From JAXMBN01 sp046349875 (GTDB taxonomy: Bacteria > Planctomycetota > Planctomycetia > Pirellulales > Pirellulaceae): a stretch of DNA of 64,000 bases. The position numbers and the translations under genes were made by a program. The DNA lies in assembly GCA_046349875.1 (NCBI GenBank), contig JAXMBN010000026.1:17696-81695 (forward strand), written 5' to 3'. The notes beneath the pieces are model-generated. The model was given only the letters and a program-made list of their open reading frames with translations, was not told where the DNA came from and searched no databases. Each line of letters opens with the position of its first letter. The first letter of the stretch is position 1. This document shows positions 46,215 to 56,089 of the stretch, piece after piece.

Positions 46215-48788
46215 ATGAATCATCGCGTTGGTATTTGTGTCATGATTGTTTGGGTCGCGTTCGCGGTGCCAGCATGGAGTCAAAAAGCGAATCTACCCAA
46301 ACCTCCTGTGGTGCCCGAGAAGCTCGATGCACAAATCGTAACGCATGCTCCAGGTGTCACCCTGAAGTTGATTGCTGAACATCCGGCATTGGTGACACCC
46401 ATCGGTATCGATGTGGATTCCCAAGGACGACTTTGGGTCATCGCAAGCCATACGCATTTTCGTCCACAGGACTATCCTGGCCCAGAACATGATGAGATTC
46501 TGGTGTTCCAGGCGGACGGATCGCAAAGACGCGTCTTCTACAATAAGACTGATGCGACCATGCATGTCAAAGTCGCTCAGGATGGTTGGGTTTACTTGGC
46601 CGAACGCGATCGCATCCTTCGGGTTCGGGATTGGGATGGAGACGGCATCGGCGATCAAGAGGAGAATCTCGCGACTCTAGATACCGTATCCGATTATCCT
46701 CACAACGGTCTTAGCGGTATGGCCTGGCATCCTGATGGTGGACTCGTCTTTTCACTCGGTGAAAACTTCGGCAAGGATTGGGTATTGCTAGGGAAAGATG
46801 GACGACAAGTGCGAGGCCGCGGCGAAGGAGGCGTTTTTTGGATGACTTCCGACGGGCGTGAACTGCGACGCATGGCCCAAGGGTTTTGGAATCCATTCGG
46901 GCTCGTCGTTCGCAAAGATGGCGAAATTTTTGCTGCAGAGAATGATCCTGGAAGTCGACCACCGTGTCGTCTGCTTCAAGTGGTGGAAGGTGCCGACTAT
47001 GGATTTCAGTGGGTCTATGGAAGCGCTCCCGTTCATCCCTTCGTGGCCTGGAACGGTGAACTCCGTGGAACACTAGGTATGATCCATCCGTGTGGCGAAG
47101 GACCAAGTGCAATCGTAACTCTCGGTGGCGGAGTTCTAATTCCTTCGTGGAGCAATCATGCCATCGATTATTTTCCTTTGGAGCGATCGGGGGCAGGCTA
47201 CCGTTCGCGCCGTGTCGAGGTCCTTTCGGGAAGCGAATCGTTTCGTCCTGTGGCCATGGCGCAAGCTTCGGAGACAACCTACTTTGTTACCGATTGGGTT
47301 TTTAGTTCGTATGAACTTCATCAGCGAGGTAGGCTTTGGAAATTGGAAATCGATCCGCAAGCCGAGTGGTTCTCCAAAGGTGCGGAGCCCCCAAATGCAG
47401 AGGCTCGATTGGCTCAGGAACTTCGCCAAGGTCGATCCTCTCTCAGCGAATCGCAGTGTTTTGACTTAGCTCGCGGTAGAGATCCATATCTTTCGGATGC
47501 GGCCCTAACAGCACTCGCCAAGTCGAGTCACCGATGGACGACACAGTCATTGCAAGCCATGGAGCCACAAAATCGATTGTGGGCGATCATTGCGCTTCGT
47601 CGTGTCGATCTTCAACAAGAGAAATGGGTTCGAGCCTTCTGGAAGGATCCTGATCCATCGATTCGCTTTGAACTCCTGCGATGGATTGCCGATGGAGTCC
47701 TGAAAGGCTTTCGCGACGATGTACAAAAGCTTTTGGCAGACCCAACACTCGACTATCAACTCTTTGAAGCGGCGCTCGCAACCTGGAATACCTTACAAGA
47801 CAATCCAGGAGCTGGGGTTACCGATCCGGAAGTTCTTTTTGCTCGGTTATCGGATCCTCAAACTCCAGCTACGATCAAGAGCTTTGCCCTACGGCTTATG
47901 CCACCCAATCATAAGAAGCTCGACATCGCAATCCTCAAAGGGCTTTGGGATCCAAATCAGGATGCATTGGCAACCGAGATCGTGCGAACATTGGCTAGGA
48001 TGCAAACCAACGACTCTTGGAAATGGCTTCTAGAACTGGCAACCACATCGCAACCCAACGCTTCATGGAAAGCCGACGCGATCGCAGGTTTAGGAATGGC
48101 GCTCACAGGCTCTGACAAAGATCCATTCGTTTCTGCTTTTTGGGAATGGGCCAAGGATGAAGACGCCAACATTCGTCATGAAGCCTTGCGAGCCCTTCGT
48201 ATGGTTCCCAAGGAAGAATGGACCAGCCAACGGATGGAGTCAATTGCTTCTCGATATCCTGAATCGAAAGCGTGGGTCGATGCCGTTTTGCTCCCAGACG
48301 CATGGAAAAATGGTCGGCCCGATCCAAGCGACACCCAAGCGTGGCTCGATCGATTGGATCGAATTCCGGGAAAGGCTAATGTTGAATCTGGGCGGAGATT
48401 ATTTCACCATCCTAAACTTGGTCAGTGTGCGCAGTGCCATCGCCATACAGGTCGAGGCAACGTCGTAGGTCCCGATCTGACACTTGTGGCCAATCAAGGA
48501 GATCGATTGCAACTGTTGCGGTCGCTACTGGAGCCGAACCGCGATGTCGCTCCTCAGTATTTCCCGACGGCCTTGGTGCTCGACGACGGCGAAGTCTTTA
48601 CAGGGATCCTGCTTCGATCCTCGAGTGTGGATGTCTTTCGCGACAACCAAGGTCGTGAACGTACCTTCAAGAAGTCTCAAGTCATTCAGCGTAAGGAACT
48701 CAAAACATCCCTCATGCCAACCGGACTCATCGATTCCCTCACCGATGAAGACCTCCGCGATCTTCTTGCGTTCCTATCGCAACGTTGA
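46215..48788 (+). CDS. PVC-type haem-binding CxxCH / membrane-bound dehydrogenase-domain protein
   Basis: An 857-residue secreted protein. After a leader (VGICVMIVWVAFAVPAWS) comes a beta-propeller (VTPIGIDVDSQGRLWVI, LSGMAWHPDGGLVFSLGENF, NPFGLVVRKDGEIFAAENDPGS) like soluble sugar dehydrogenases, then helical HEAT-like repeats (about residues 430-700), then a C-terminal cytochrome-c-like domain with LGQCAQCHRHTGRGNVVGPDL. This module order is standard in planctomycetes and is thought to serve carbohydrate oxidation. The ATG at 46215 is the start of the leader. The gap from the preceding gene is 167 bases. Confidence 0.87.
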   Translation: MNHRVGICVMIVWVAFAVPAWSQKANLPKPPVVPEKLDAQIVTHAPGVTLKLIAEHPALVTPIGIDVDSQGRLWVIASHTHFRPQDYPGPEHDEILVFQADGSQRRVFYNKTDATMHVKVAQDGWVYLAERDRILRVRDWDGDGIGDQEENLATLDTVSDYPHNGLSGMAWHPDGGLVFSLGENFGKDWVLLGKDGRQVRGRGEGGVFWMTSDGRELRRMAQGFWNPFGLVVRKDGEIFAAENDPGSRPPCRLLQVVEGADYGFQWVYGSAPVHPFVAWNGELRGTLGMIHPCGEGPSAIVTLGGGVLIPSWSNHAIDYFPLERSGAGYRSRRVEVLSGSESFRPVAMAQASETTYFVTDWVFSSYELHQRGRLWKLEIDPQAEWFSKGAEPPNAEARLAQELRQGRSSLSESQCFDLARGRDPYLSDAALTALAKSSHRWTTQSLQAMEPQNRLWAIIALRRVDLQQEKWVRAFWKDPDPSIRFELLRWIADGVLKGFRDDVQKLLADPTLDYQLFEAALATWNTLQDNPGAGVTDPEVLFARLSDPQTPATIKSFALRLMPPNHKKLDIAILKGLWDPNQDALATEIVRTLARMQTNDSWKWLLELATTSQPNASWKADAIAGLGMALTGSDKDPFVSAFWEWAKDEDANIRHEALRALRMVPKEEWTSQRMESIASRYPESKAWVDAVLLPDAWKNGRPDPSDTQAWLDRLDRIPGKANVESGRRLFHHPKLGQCAQCHRHTGRGNVVGPDLTLVANQGDRLQLLRSLLEPNRDVAPQYFPTALVLDDGEVFTGILLRSSSVDVFRDNQGRERTFKKSQVIQRKELKTSLMPTGLIDSLTDEDLRDLLAFLSQR

Positions 48789-48888
48789 TCCATCATTCAC
48801 TCGCATGCGTCGGATGAGTTGATCGTACTCGATGCAAACTCCTTAGCGTGAATGTCGTTCATTGGTCATGCGCAAACCCAATACAACA

Positions 48889-50454
48889 CTAGGGCCGCGT
48901 TCTCGCCGGGCCATTTCCCGTGACAGGAAGAGGATACTTCGCCAGAATGGCCTGCAATTGCTGGAGAATTTCAGGTTTTTCTTTTGCGAGGTTTTGGGTT
49001 TCATGAGGATCGAGTTCGTAGTCATACAATTCATACTCAACCTTGGCTTGCGCATCCTGGAAATTCTTCCATTCCACCAGACGGTAACGATCCGTACGAA
49101 TGGCTCGCCCCAGTTTATCTTTGGGGTAAGCGTGAAACGCATGGTCGCGAATGCGCGATTGCGGATCTCGAAGGACCGGGCTAAGGTCCACCCCATCGAT
49201 GGTTTGCGATCCCTGATGTTGTGGCAAACCAGCTAGGCTGCAAAGCGTTGGATAGAGGTCCACGGACTCTGCCGGTTGACGAGTCGTGGATCCAGCCGAG
49301 GTAATTCCGGGAACAACCATGATCAATGGAATGCGATTGGCTTGTTCATAGTTGGTATGCTTAGTCCAAATACCGTGATCGCCAAGATGATATCCATGGT
49401 CGCTCCATAGGACGATGATCGTATCATCCGCTAACCCGAGATCCTCCACTGCTTGAAGGACTTTTCCAATCTGCGCATCGACATAACTGGTACTGGCATA
49501 GTAGCCATGGATCAACGAACGCTTCAACTCTTCGGAATATTGCTGATTGTCATTCTCGGGAACAGGTTCATAAGCCGCGATCTCCCCGCCTCGCTTGCCC
49601 GCGACTTTAGGCGCATCCTTTGGATTTGCCTCGGTCGTTGGCATGGGTAGCTTTTTTGGATCGTAAAGGTCCCAATACGATTTGGGAGCCGAAAACGGTA
49701 AATGGGGACGCACGAATCCAGCAATCAGCATGAAGGGAGCAGAATCACTGGCCGGACGATGTTTGAGTTTTTGTAAACGCCGAATCGTTTCCTGCGCCAC
49801 TCTGCCATCCGCATACGCGTCATCCGATACATCAGGTGCTTCGAACGCCCATCCTCGCGGCAGTTCTCGGATGCGATTCAACTGTTGATTGGTAAACAAG
49901 GCCTCTTCACGCGTCAGTTGACCGTCATGCGTGCTTTTGGGATCCAGATATTCAACGACCTTGTCATGGAAGTGAGGGATTGTGAAAGATTCAGGATCTC
50001 CATCGTTGCCATGCCCCACATGAAACACTTTCCCTAGCGACTCGACATGATAGCCATGCTTTGCAAAATGCTGTGGAATCGTGACCGCACCGGGCAATAC
50101 TTTTCTCAATCGACTTCCCAAACCATAGAGCCCTGTTGAAGTCGAATGCGATCCGAGCATCAAGGTGAATCGAGAAGGAGCGCATACCGCTTGATTGCAA
50201 TAGGCCAATTCAAAGCGCAATCCCCGCTGTGCTAATCGATCCAGATGAGGAGTCTTCGCTGTGGTATCACCATAACATCCTAGCGTTGGCTTCAAGTCAT
50301 CAACCAATATCATCAACACATTAGGGCGAGAACGTTCGCCGGCTAGTGCCATCGATGATGCCCAGCACCATCCAGTGAGGAGCGTCATTCCTATCCATGC
50401 AATTGGCCAAAGATTCCAACGGCTACGACCACGAAAATGGAAGGGAGGAAGCAT
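48889..50454 (-). CDS. sulfatase (iduronate-2-sulfatase-like)
   Basis: A 521-residue secreted sulfatase. The leader contains IAWIGMTLLTGWCWASSMALA. The metal motif is VLMILVDDLKPTLGCYG, the formylglycine motif CAPSR with Cys91, then YHVESLGKVFHVGHG and IIVLWSDHGYHLGDHGIWTK. The YELYDYELDPHETQNL C-terminus fits the family. It converges on the haem-site gene, 100 bases away. It may act with the two sulfatases at 30.7-33.8 kb. Confidence 0.92.
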   Translation of the reverse strand: MLPPFHFRGRSRWNLWPIAWIGMTLLTGWCWASSMALAGERSRPNVLMILVDDLKPTLGCYGDTTAKTPHLDRLAQRGLRFELAYCNQAVCAPSRFTLMLGSHSTSTGLYGLGSRLRKVLPGAVTIPQHFAKHGYHVESLGKVFHVGHGNDGDPESFTIPHFHDKVVEYLDPKSTHDGQLTREEALFTNQQLNRIRELPRGWAFEAPDVSDDAYADGRVAQETIRRLQKLKHRPASDSAPFMLIAGFVRPHLPFSAPKSYWDLYDPKKLPMPTTEANPKDAPKVAGKRGGEIAAYEPVPENDNQQYSEELKRSLIHGYYASTSYVDAQIGKVLQAVEDLGLADDTIIVLWSDHGYHLGDHGIWTKHTNYEQANRIPLIMVVPGITSAGSTTRQPAESVDLYPTLCSLAGLPQHQGSQTIDGVDLSPVLRDPQSRIRDHAFHAYPKDKLGRAIRTDRYRLVEWKNFQDAQAKVEYELYDYELDPHETQNLAKEKPEILQQLQAILAKYPLPVTGNGPARTRP

Positions 50455-50738
50455 GGCGAATCCTATAGCAAGATATCACAGACATGAACGTTCATAACCA
50501 ACATCCATCTCAACACGAAGACGATGGATATCGACTTATCTTGGCAGGTGAGACTCTAAAATCTAGATGCAATTGAATCCTCAACACCGCGATTTTAGTC
50601 CCTTTTTCACTTCTTTGACGATCCCCATCGATCGCACGAAGATCTCTTTCGCATCTCTTCATGACGATGCTGATTTCGAGACGTCTCTGAAGCTCGAAGA
50701 GGATGCTTCTTAAAAGCCCGTCAAGACATAGTGGAGCT

Positions 50739-51350
50739 TTATGGTGCAGGGATTTGGGCGAGATCGCTGCGGCTTTGGCGGCCGAGACGCTCCAGAAGGG
50801 ATACGGCTTCCGCAAAGGACAACGAGCAATCGTGCACTCGTGATGCCTCGATGAAAATTACCGAGCCATTCCAGGTATCAGGAGCTCCCGGCAAATAGAT
50901 GACGACCCTGCCCTGCTCCGTCCGATCCGCTTCAAATGCCAATCGCTCTCCTTCAGCTACTTGCACCAAGACGGGTTTCAGAGATGGGCCTTCGGGCGTA
51001 TTGCGGAGATTGCCCGCCAGAAGATCTTTGTAGATGGCATACTTCGGAAACACCATCATCAATTGCTTTTCAACCGAATCCGAAAACTTCTTTCCGATCG
51101 CTTGACTCGCAAGCACCCCACAAAGAAAACAGAGCCCGATCAGGATGGCCACCGCAAGGGAAAACAAGAACGCAATTCCAACAGGTGTGTTGACCGGGAT
51201 CCAATCGTGCAGCGGTTTTGCAGTAGCTTCAACAATGGAATAGACTCGCCCCAAAAATGTTCCAATCACCAACAATGGCAGAAGAAAGAACACACCACCC
51301 ATGGCAGTCGTCCACACAAAGCCCAGTGACTGGTGGATTCTAGCTCGCAT
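50739..51350 (-). CDS. DUF502 family membrane protein
   Basis: A 203-residue inner-membrane protein beginning MRARIHQSLGFVW. Two helices are clear (TAMGGVFFLLPLLVIGTFLG and PVGIAFLFSLAVAILIGLCF), followed by a soluble C-terminal half with PKYAIYKDLLAGN and the family-typical RVVIYLPGAPDTWNGSV. Function unknown. The ATG at 51350 follows AGGA; an upstream start at 51434 lacks the membrane-proximal sequence and a ribosome site. Confidence 0.8.
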   Translation of the reverse strand: MRARIHQSLGFVWTTAMGGVFFLLPLLVIGTFLGRVYSIVEATAKPLHDWIPVNTPVGIAFLFSLAVAILIGLCFLCGVLASQAIGKKFSDSVEKQLMMVFPKYAIYKDLLAGNLRNTPEGPSLKPVLVQVAEGERLAFEADRTEQGRVVIYLPGAPDTWNGSVIFIEASRVHDCSLSFAEAVSLLERLGRQSRSDLAQIPAP

Positions 51351-51464
51351 AGCATGCCATCCTGTCCGCAAGAAAGAAATAGAAAGATAAGCACGACACG
51401 TGTTAGCCTTACGATTCCTCGGTGAAGGATCCACAAGTGCCCAATCGATATCTCATCAAATGAT

Positions 51465-51492
51465 TTGGGGCAAGGAACGAGCCTTGCCCCAA
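51465..51492. terminator. strong hairpin between DUF502 and PDZ-domain genes
   Basis: An 11-bp perfect stem TTGGGGCAAGG / CCTTGCCCCAA with a 6-base loop (AACGAG), lying 30 bases after the stop of the - strand PDZ gene at 51523. No T run follows on the - strand, so a terminator role is only likely, not certain. Confidence 0.55.
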
Positions 51493-51522
51493 CGAGTTCA
51501 TTATCGTTGCGAGGTGATTCGA

Positions 51523-52689
51523 TCAACGATACCCTTGATTCATCAAATCCTTCACTAGATATACCCGCGAGTTCCCGTAGCTGGAGAGTTTGCTCAGCAT
51601 CATGCTGACTTCATTGCTATTAGGATTGCGTCCTGTTAGGGCTTGAAACATCCTCTGGACGTAGAGATTGTTATTGTTTCCCGATTGATCAAAGAACTGC
51701 CGACTTGCCAATAACTCTGCTTTCAAACCATCGAGACTTGTTCCCTTGGCAAGTTCCATCGACCAGGCATTCAATTCTCCTGCATCTGGCACCCGTCCAA
51801 GAATGCGCTGGAACATCTGCGTTACCGTGCTGTAATCAGGTGCATAGCCAACGGAAGTCGTCCCGCTTGCGGTCACAACACCTGGCATCATCTGCACCGA
51901 TGTTTGCACTCTACCTGCCGGTGCGGCGATATCGGAACTACCTTGCATCAAGGTTTGCCCCATGGGGTCGATGACGGATGCTACCAAGCGATATCGGTCT
52001 CCTTGAGTGATGTAGACCGGATTGTAATGGATTTCAAAGCTATAGGGGCCAAAGCCTGTGATCGGCCGAAGATCGGACCCTCCATCGATCTGCTGGAACG
52101 GACGGGTCAGATTGCGAAGCTCCACTCGCAGGTGCGAACCCTGTGGGATGTTAATCGACTGTTGCACAAAGGCCTGCCCGCTGACCGATGGAGTCGTCGT
52201 CCCGCTGATATCCAAACGAAAGTTCGTCAGGCGATTGCTACTGCGGTCGAGTATCAACATGGAACATCCACCCGAAGCGTCGGTTCGCTTCTGGATTTCA
52301 TCCACCGCATCGTAAATGCGATCGTTCACGATCCCAACCTGATAACCTGCGACCGTCACAATCGTATCCCCAGGTTCAAACCCATTGGCTGCCGCGATGC
52401 CACCCGGAACCACATCGCGAATGAGGACACCCGTGGTAGTGTTCTCGAGGTAGGCACCCAATTGCAACATGCGCATGGGAGCGAATTGGGGTGCTGAGTT
52501 GGGAGCTTGGTAGGATTGCGGCAACTGCACCAGGGCATTCGAAAAGCCGCTCGTCCATGCGTTCGACCCAAATCCATTGGAGCTTGTCGATGGGTTTTGA
52601 AGAAAACCGAATTGCGCCTGCGCATTGGATCCACCGATCATCAGCAAGACGGCAACAGCATACGCTCGAGAGAAAGAAGAGAGCTTCAT
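51523..52689 (-). CDS. PDZ, YbaY-like and DUF4214-domain exported protein
   Basis: A 388-residue secreted protein with leader MKLSSFSRAYAVAVLLMIGG. A PDZ-like domain follows a variable Ser/Asn/Gln-rich stretch (GAYLENTTTGVLIRDVVPGG, AANGFEPGDTIVTVAG). It leads to a YbaY/YscW-like beta-sandwich (QQSINIPQGSHLRVELRNL...YKVA-type strand QGDRYRLVASVIDPMG) and ends with two copies of a DUF4214-like helix pair (MFQRILGRVPDAGELNAWS; MFQALTGRNPNSNEVSMML). DUF4214 modules are linked to S-layer or exopolysaccharide proteins. It is followed on its strand by the hairpin and DUF502. Confidence 0.75.
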   Translation of the reverse strand: MKLSSFSRAYAVAVLLMIGGSNAQAQFGFLQNPSTSSNGFGSNAWTSGFSNALVQLPQSYQAPNSAPQFAPMRMLQLGAYLENTTTGVLIRDVVPGGIAAANGFEPGDTIVTVAGYQVGIVNDRIYDAVDEIQKRTDASGGCSMLILDRSSNRLTNFRLDISGTTTPSVSGQAFVQQSINIPQGSHLRVELRNLTRPFQQIDGGSDLRPITGFGPYSFEIHYNPVYITQGDRYRLVASVIDPMGQTLMQGSSDIAAPAGRVQTSVQMMPGVVTASGTTSVGYAPDYSTVTQMFQRILGRVPDAGELNAWSMELAKGTSLDGLKAELLASRQFFDQSGNNNNLYVQRMFQALTGRNPNSNEVSMMLSKLSSYGNSRVYLVKDLMNQGYR

Positions 52690-52723
52690 GATGATTTCCT
52701 AAATCATGGGGGCTGATGGGGTA

Positions 52724-53816
52724 TTAGCGGAGTTGTTGTCCAGAGACCGCTTCCAATTGTTGACGGATAAAGGCAGGATTCAGTGGATAAAACCCTGCCT
52801 TCATCACTTCCGTTTGACCATCCTTGCTGAGAACGTACTGCAAGACTGCCTCGCGGAGTCCACCATCGCTTTGGAGTTGCTTCTTATCGACCACCAACAT
52901 CAACGGACGCATCAATGGATACTTTCCGGTGAGCACGCTAGCTTCGTCAGGCATTACCAACTGTCCTTGGAGGATCAACGGTACCTTGCGAATGTTGGTC
53001 TGATGATTGGACATTTCTCCAATTCCAATTCCAGCAACATCTTCAGCTACGGCTTTGCATATGTCGGTGTTGGATTGATGGGTTGACTTGGCTTTGGCGG
53101 TTGGAGCACCGCCCAACAGCGTCTTGCCCACAAAGGTATGCGAACCGCTTCCTGGCTCGCGATCAAAGATGTGAATTGGGGATTCCGCCAAAGGTCCTGT
53201 GACACCTAGCTCGCCCCAGTTCTTCACAGAAGAAACTCCATTGGCACCTGCCGCGAAGATCTTCTGTAATTGCTCGGGTGTAATTCCCTTGCTGGCGATG
53301 GGGTTATCTTTGTGAACATAGATGGCCATGGCATCCGTTGCGACCACGATGGCCATAGGATCCTTGCAATTCCCCGATTGAAGAAGCTTTTGATCTTCAA
53401 TATCCACCTGTCGACTTACTCCAGCAATCACGCTGGAATCACTTGCCAATGCTTTCAACGCGGCTTCGGAACCATTGGCCTCGCCCGTAAACTCGACCTT
53501 GGGATGAAACTGTTTGAAGTTCGATGCCCACTGATGGCCCAAATCATACATCGTGCTCGAACCACTCAAGGTGGCCTTGCCTTGAACATCCTTGGAAGGC
53601 CGATAGGGAGGAATCTGTTCCAAGAGTTGCATCAGTTGCAGATGATGTTGGCTGAGATTCGCTTGCGGTGACGAATGGCTACTCGTATTGGAAGCAGGCC
53701 GAGCAGGCGTGGTTCCCTGACCAAGTGCAACAGTACCTACTGCTGAACAGCGCGATTCCAAGCTGGACACTCCAAGCCCAACTCAGTCCCCACGTCGAAC
53801 GTTTGCTTCCTGCCAT
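52724..53816 (-). CDS. PstS-like phosphate-binding protein, signal peptide frameshifted
   Basis: The mature part, about 310 residues, has VQGKATLSGSSTMYDLGHQW, EANGSEAALKALASDS, the REPGSGSHTF phosphate contact and GIGIGEMSNHQ. These are typical of PstS-like periplasmic binding proteins. As written the frame starts at 53770 without a signal peptide. An ATG at 53816 in another frame encodes GLSWAWSVQLGIALF, joining near 53735-53747 to AVGTVALGQG through an indel, so a secreted product is likely. No pstC, pstA or pstB is nearby, so it may be a scavenging or signalling protein. An AGGAGG lies 30 bases before the ATG. Confidence 0.78.
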
Positions 53817-54259
53817 CCTTTTGCTCAAAGGCAACGTGGATCCAATCCCTCCTCAAGCTGATGAAAATCCAGTTTCGTCAACAATGAATGGCATCAACGT
53901 TCCCATCAGAATGCTGCCTCCATTGCTCGCTCGGTGCTTGCATTGCACTTCAAGCAGCACCTAGTCTACCCCTTTTGCTGTTTCAAGCCTACAGCAAAAA
54001 TTTGCCTCTCTAAGCCATCTTGCAATCGTGACTGGCCAAGCACTGAAGAGAACGCCCGCAACGCACTCCAATGCTAGCATGGTTCGATATAGATCACGAA
54101 AGTCCACGCAATCGTTCGGTTTGGAAAAGTAAGCACGACTGTAAGGGGGCGATTTTCCCAATGAAACAGCGGGCATTCAGAATCGATCAATACCCTCTTG
54201 GTGGATGACGATACGAAAGAAGTGGCGTACTAGACCGATATTGGAAACTCGCGCTTCTT
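53817..54259. other. intergenic region upstream of the PstS-like gene
   Basis: A 443-base divergent spacer between the PstS-like gene and the beta-sandwich gene. No genes or strong hairpins were recognised; promoters for both sides are expected. Confidence 0.4.
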
Positions 54260-56051
54260 TTGGCAGACGAATATGCTTTGAAAAAGACGAATTCGACTGA
54301 CGAGTTTGGCTTTGGCTTTGATCGCCGGTGTTTCCGCCTGCGCATGCTCAGACAGCGCGGCAAGGCGATTTCTTTTTCTGCAAAAAGTCGCGACTTCAAC
54401 ATTCCTTTCAATGTAGGTGCGGTTGGACGCGTTCCTTCGGAATTGGAATTGGAAGTCTCTAACGATGGAGGAGCTACCTGGCAGGTCACTCAACGTTCCT
54501 CCCCCAATATTCGCTCCTTCCACTATCTCGCACCGGCCGATGGACTGTATCTCTTTCGCCTGAAGACCATCGACGCTGGCGGACGAGCCATTCCTTCGTC
54601 AGATACGCCGATGCAAGTCATCATCGATACCGACCGCCCGCAAGGGGAACTGACGGTAGACATCGATGGACAGGGAATGATGATCGCCAATTTCTTGGTG
54701 GTGGAGCCTCATCTCAATGCCGATTCAGTTCGTATCGAATATCGATCCGAACGAGACCAGGATTGGCATCTTGTCCGCTTCTGCATTGCAACAGGGCAAC
54801 AATCCGTTCGAAGTTCGAGGCACAGCTTCTTTCGAATTGCCATTGGGTGCGCATCAGTTGATGATACGACTAACGGCGGTCGATATGGCCGATAATCGTT
54901 GCGAAGTCTTTCGATATCAAGACCTTCCCAAAACGGCGACTCTTGGTGGCACCATGACCCTCGCAAGTCAACGAGGAGGTGCTCGTACAGGTCCGACGCT
55001 CATTCCTCAAACCACACCTTCCTCTCAAGCCAATACGGCACTACCGCCAGCGTTCCCATCCAACGCTCAAGTACATGGATCCCAATCGAATCTTCCGAAA
55101 CTACCAAACGGCGCTGCACCGATTGGGACGGGGGTTTCACCCGGTCCAATGGCAGTCGGTCCATCCACTCCGCTTCCACCTGTTGCTGGTTCGACCTCTC
55201 AACTACCAACGGGAATGGGCAACGTTCGAAAACCGTCCGCACCCACGCCCGGACCAAAGATCATCACATCGATGCAAGAGTCGCAACCGCAAGGGCGATT
55301 CGTGTTGACCGAGGTGACTCAAGAAGACATTGCTGCTCCGCCACCTCTAAAAACATCCGCATCAAGCGAGGGAGTGTTTCAGCTACCAACGGCAGATACT
55401 CAGCCAACGTTCGTACCCGACCAAGCACCGTTCCACTCAAACTCGCGAACGTTTAGTTTGGACTATGAACTCGAGGTCAATCCAGGAATCGGAATTCAAT
55501 CGGTTGAACTGTGGGGCACAACCGACGGCGGTAAAACCTGGGATGTATGGGGACCGGATCCCGATCGTCGAAGTCCCATGGATGTTGCCGTCGAAGAAGA
55601 CGGGCTTTTTGGATTTCGCATCGTGATTCTCAGCAGTGCAGGGGTCGCTTCCAATCGACCCATCGCCGGTGATACACCAGACATGTGGGTACTGGTCGAC
55701 TCGGAATCACCTGTGGCCCAACTCACTTCGGCTCAATACGGTGTGGGGAACGAACAAGGAGGGCTGGTCCTCGAGTATCTAGCTCGCGATTCTCATTTGG
55801 CCGATCGCCCAATCAGCCTCAGCTTTTCCGAAACACCTCGCGGTCCATGGATTACTATTGCATCGGGACTGCCCAATCAAGGCAGATTCCTGTGGACATC
55901 GGAGGCACACTTGCCCAAGCGTGTGTTTCTCAAGTTGGATGTCATGGACCAAGCTGGCAATATCGGGACGCATTTGATCGAACGCGCCATCGACATCCAA
56001 GGCTTGACTCCACGCGGACGCATCCAATCGGTCCGTCCCATCAAGCCCTAA
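54260..56051 (+). pseudogene. repeated beta-sandwich exported protein, frameshifted
   Basis: Two frames (54260-54895 and 54717-56051) join near 54768-54776. The first gives SNDGGATWQVTQRSSPNIRS and ends a beta module near RSERDQDWHLV. The second continues SASALQQGNNPFEVRGTASF, a Pro/Ser/Thr/Gln-rich linker (nt 54960-55330), and a second module with TTDGGKTWDVWGPD, PDMWVLVDSE and EYLARDSH. The two modules repeat the same pattern. A plausible signal peptide (TSLALALIAGVSACACSDSA) appears in yet another frame at about 54299-54358, so there may be more indels near the start. No named domain recognised; binding to extracellular polymer is a guess. Confidence 0.65.
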
Positions 56052-56089
56052 GCATTCAATCTGAATGACTCTGCGTCGTTGATCGTGGT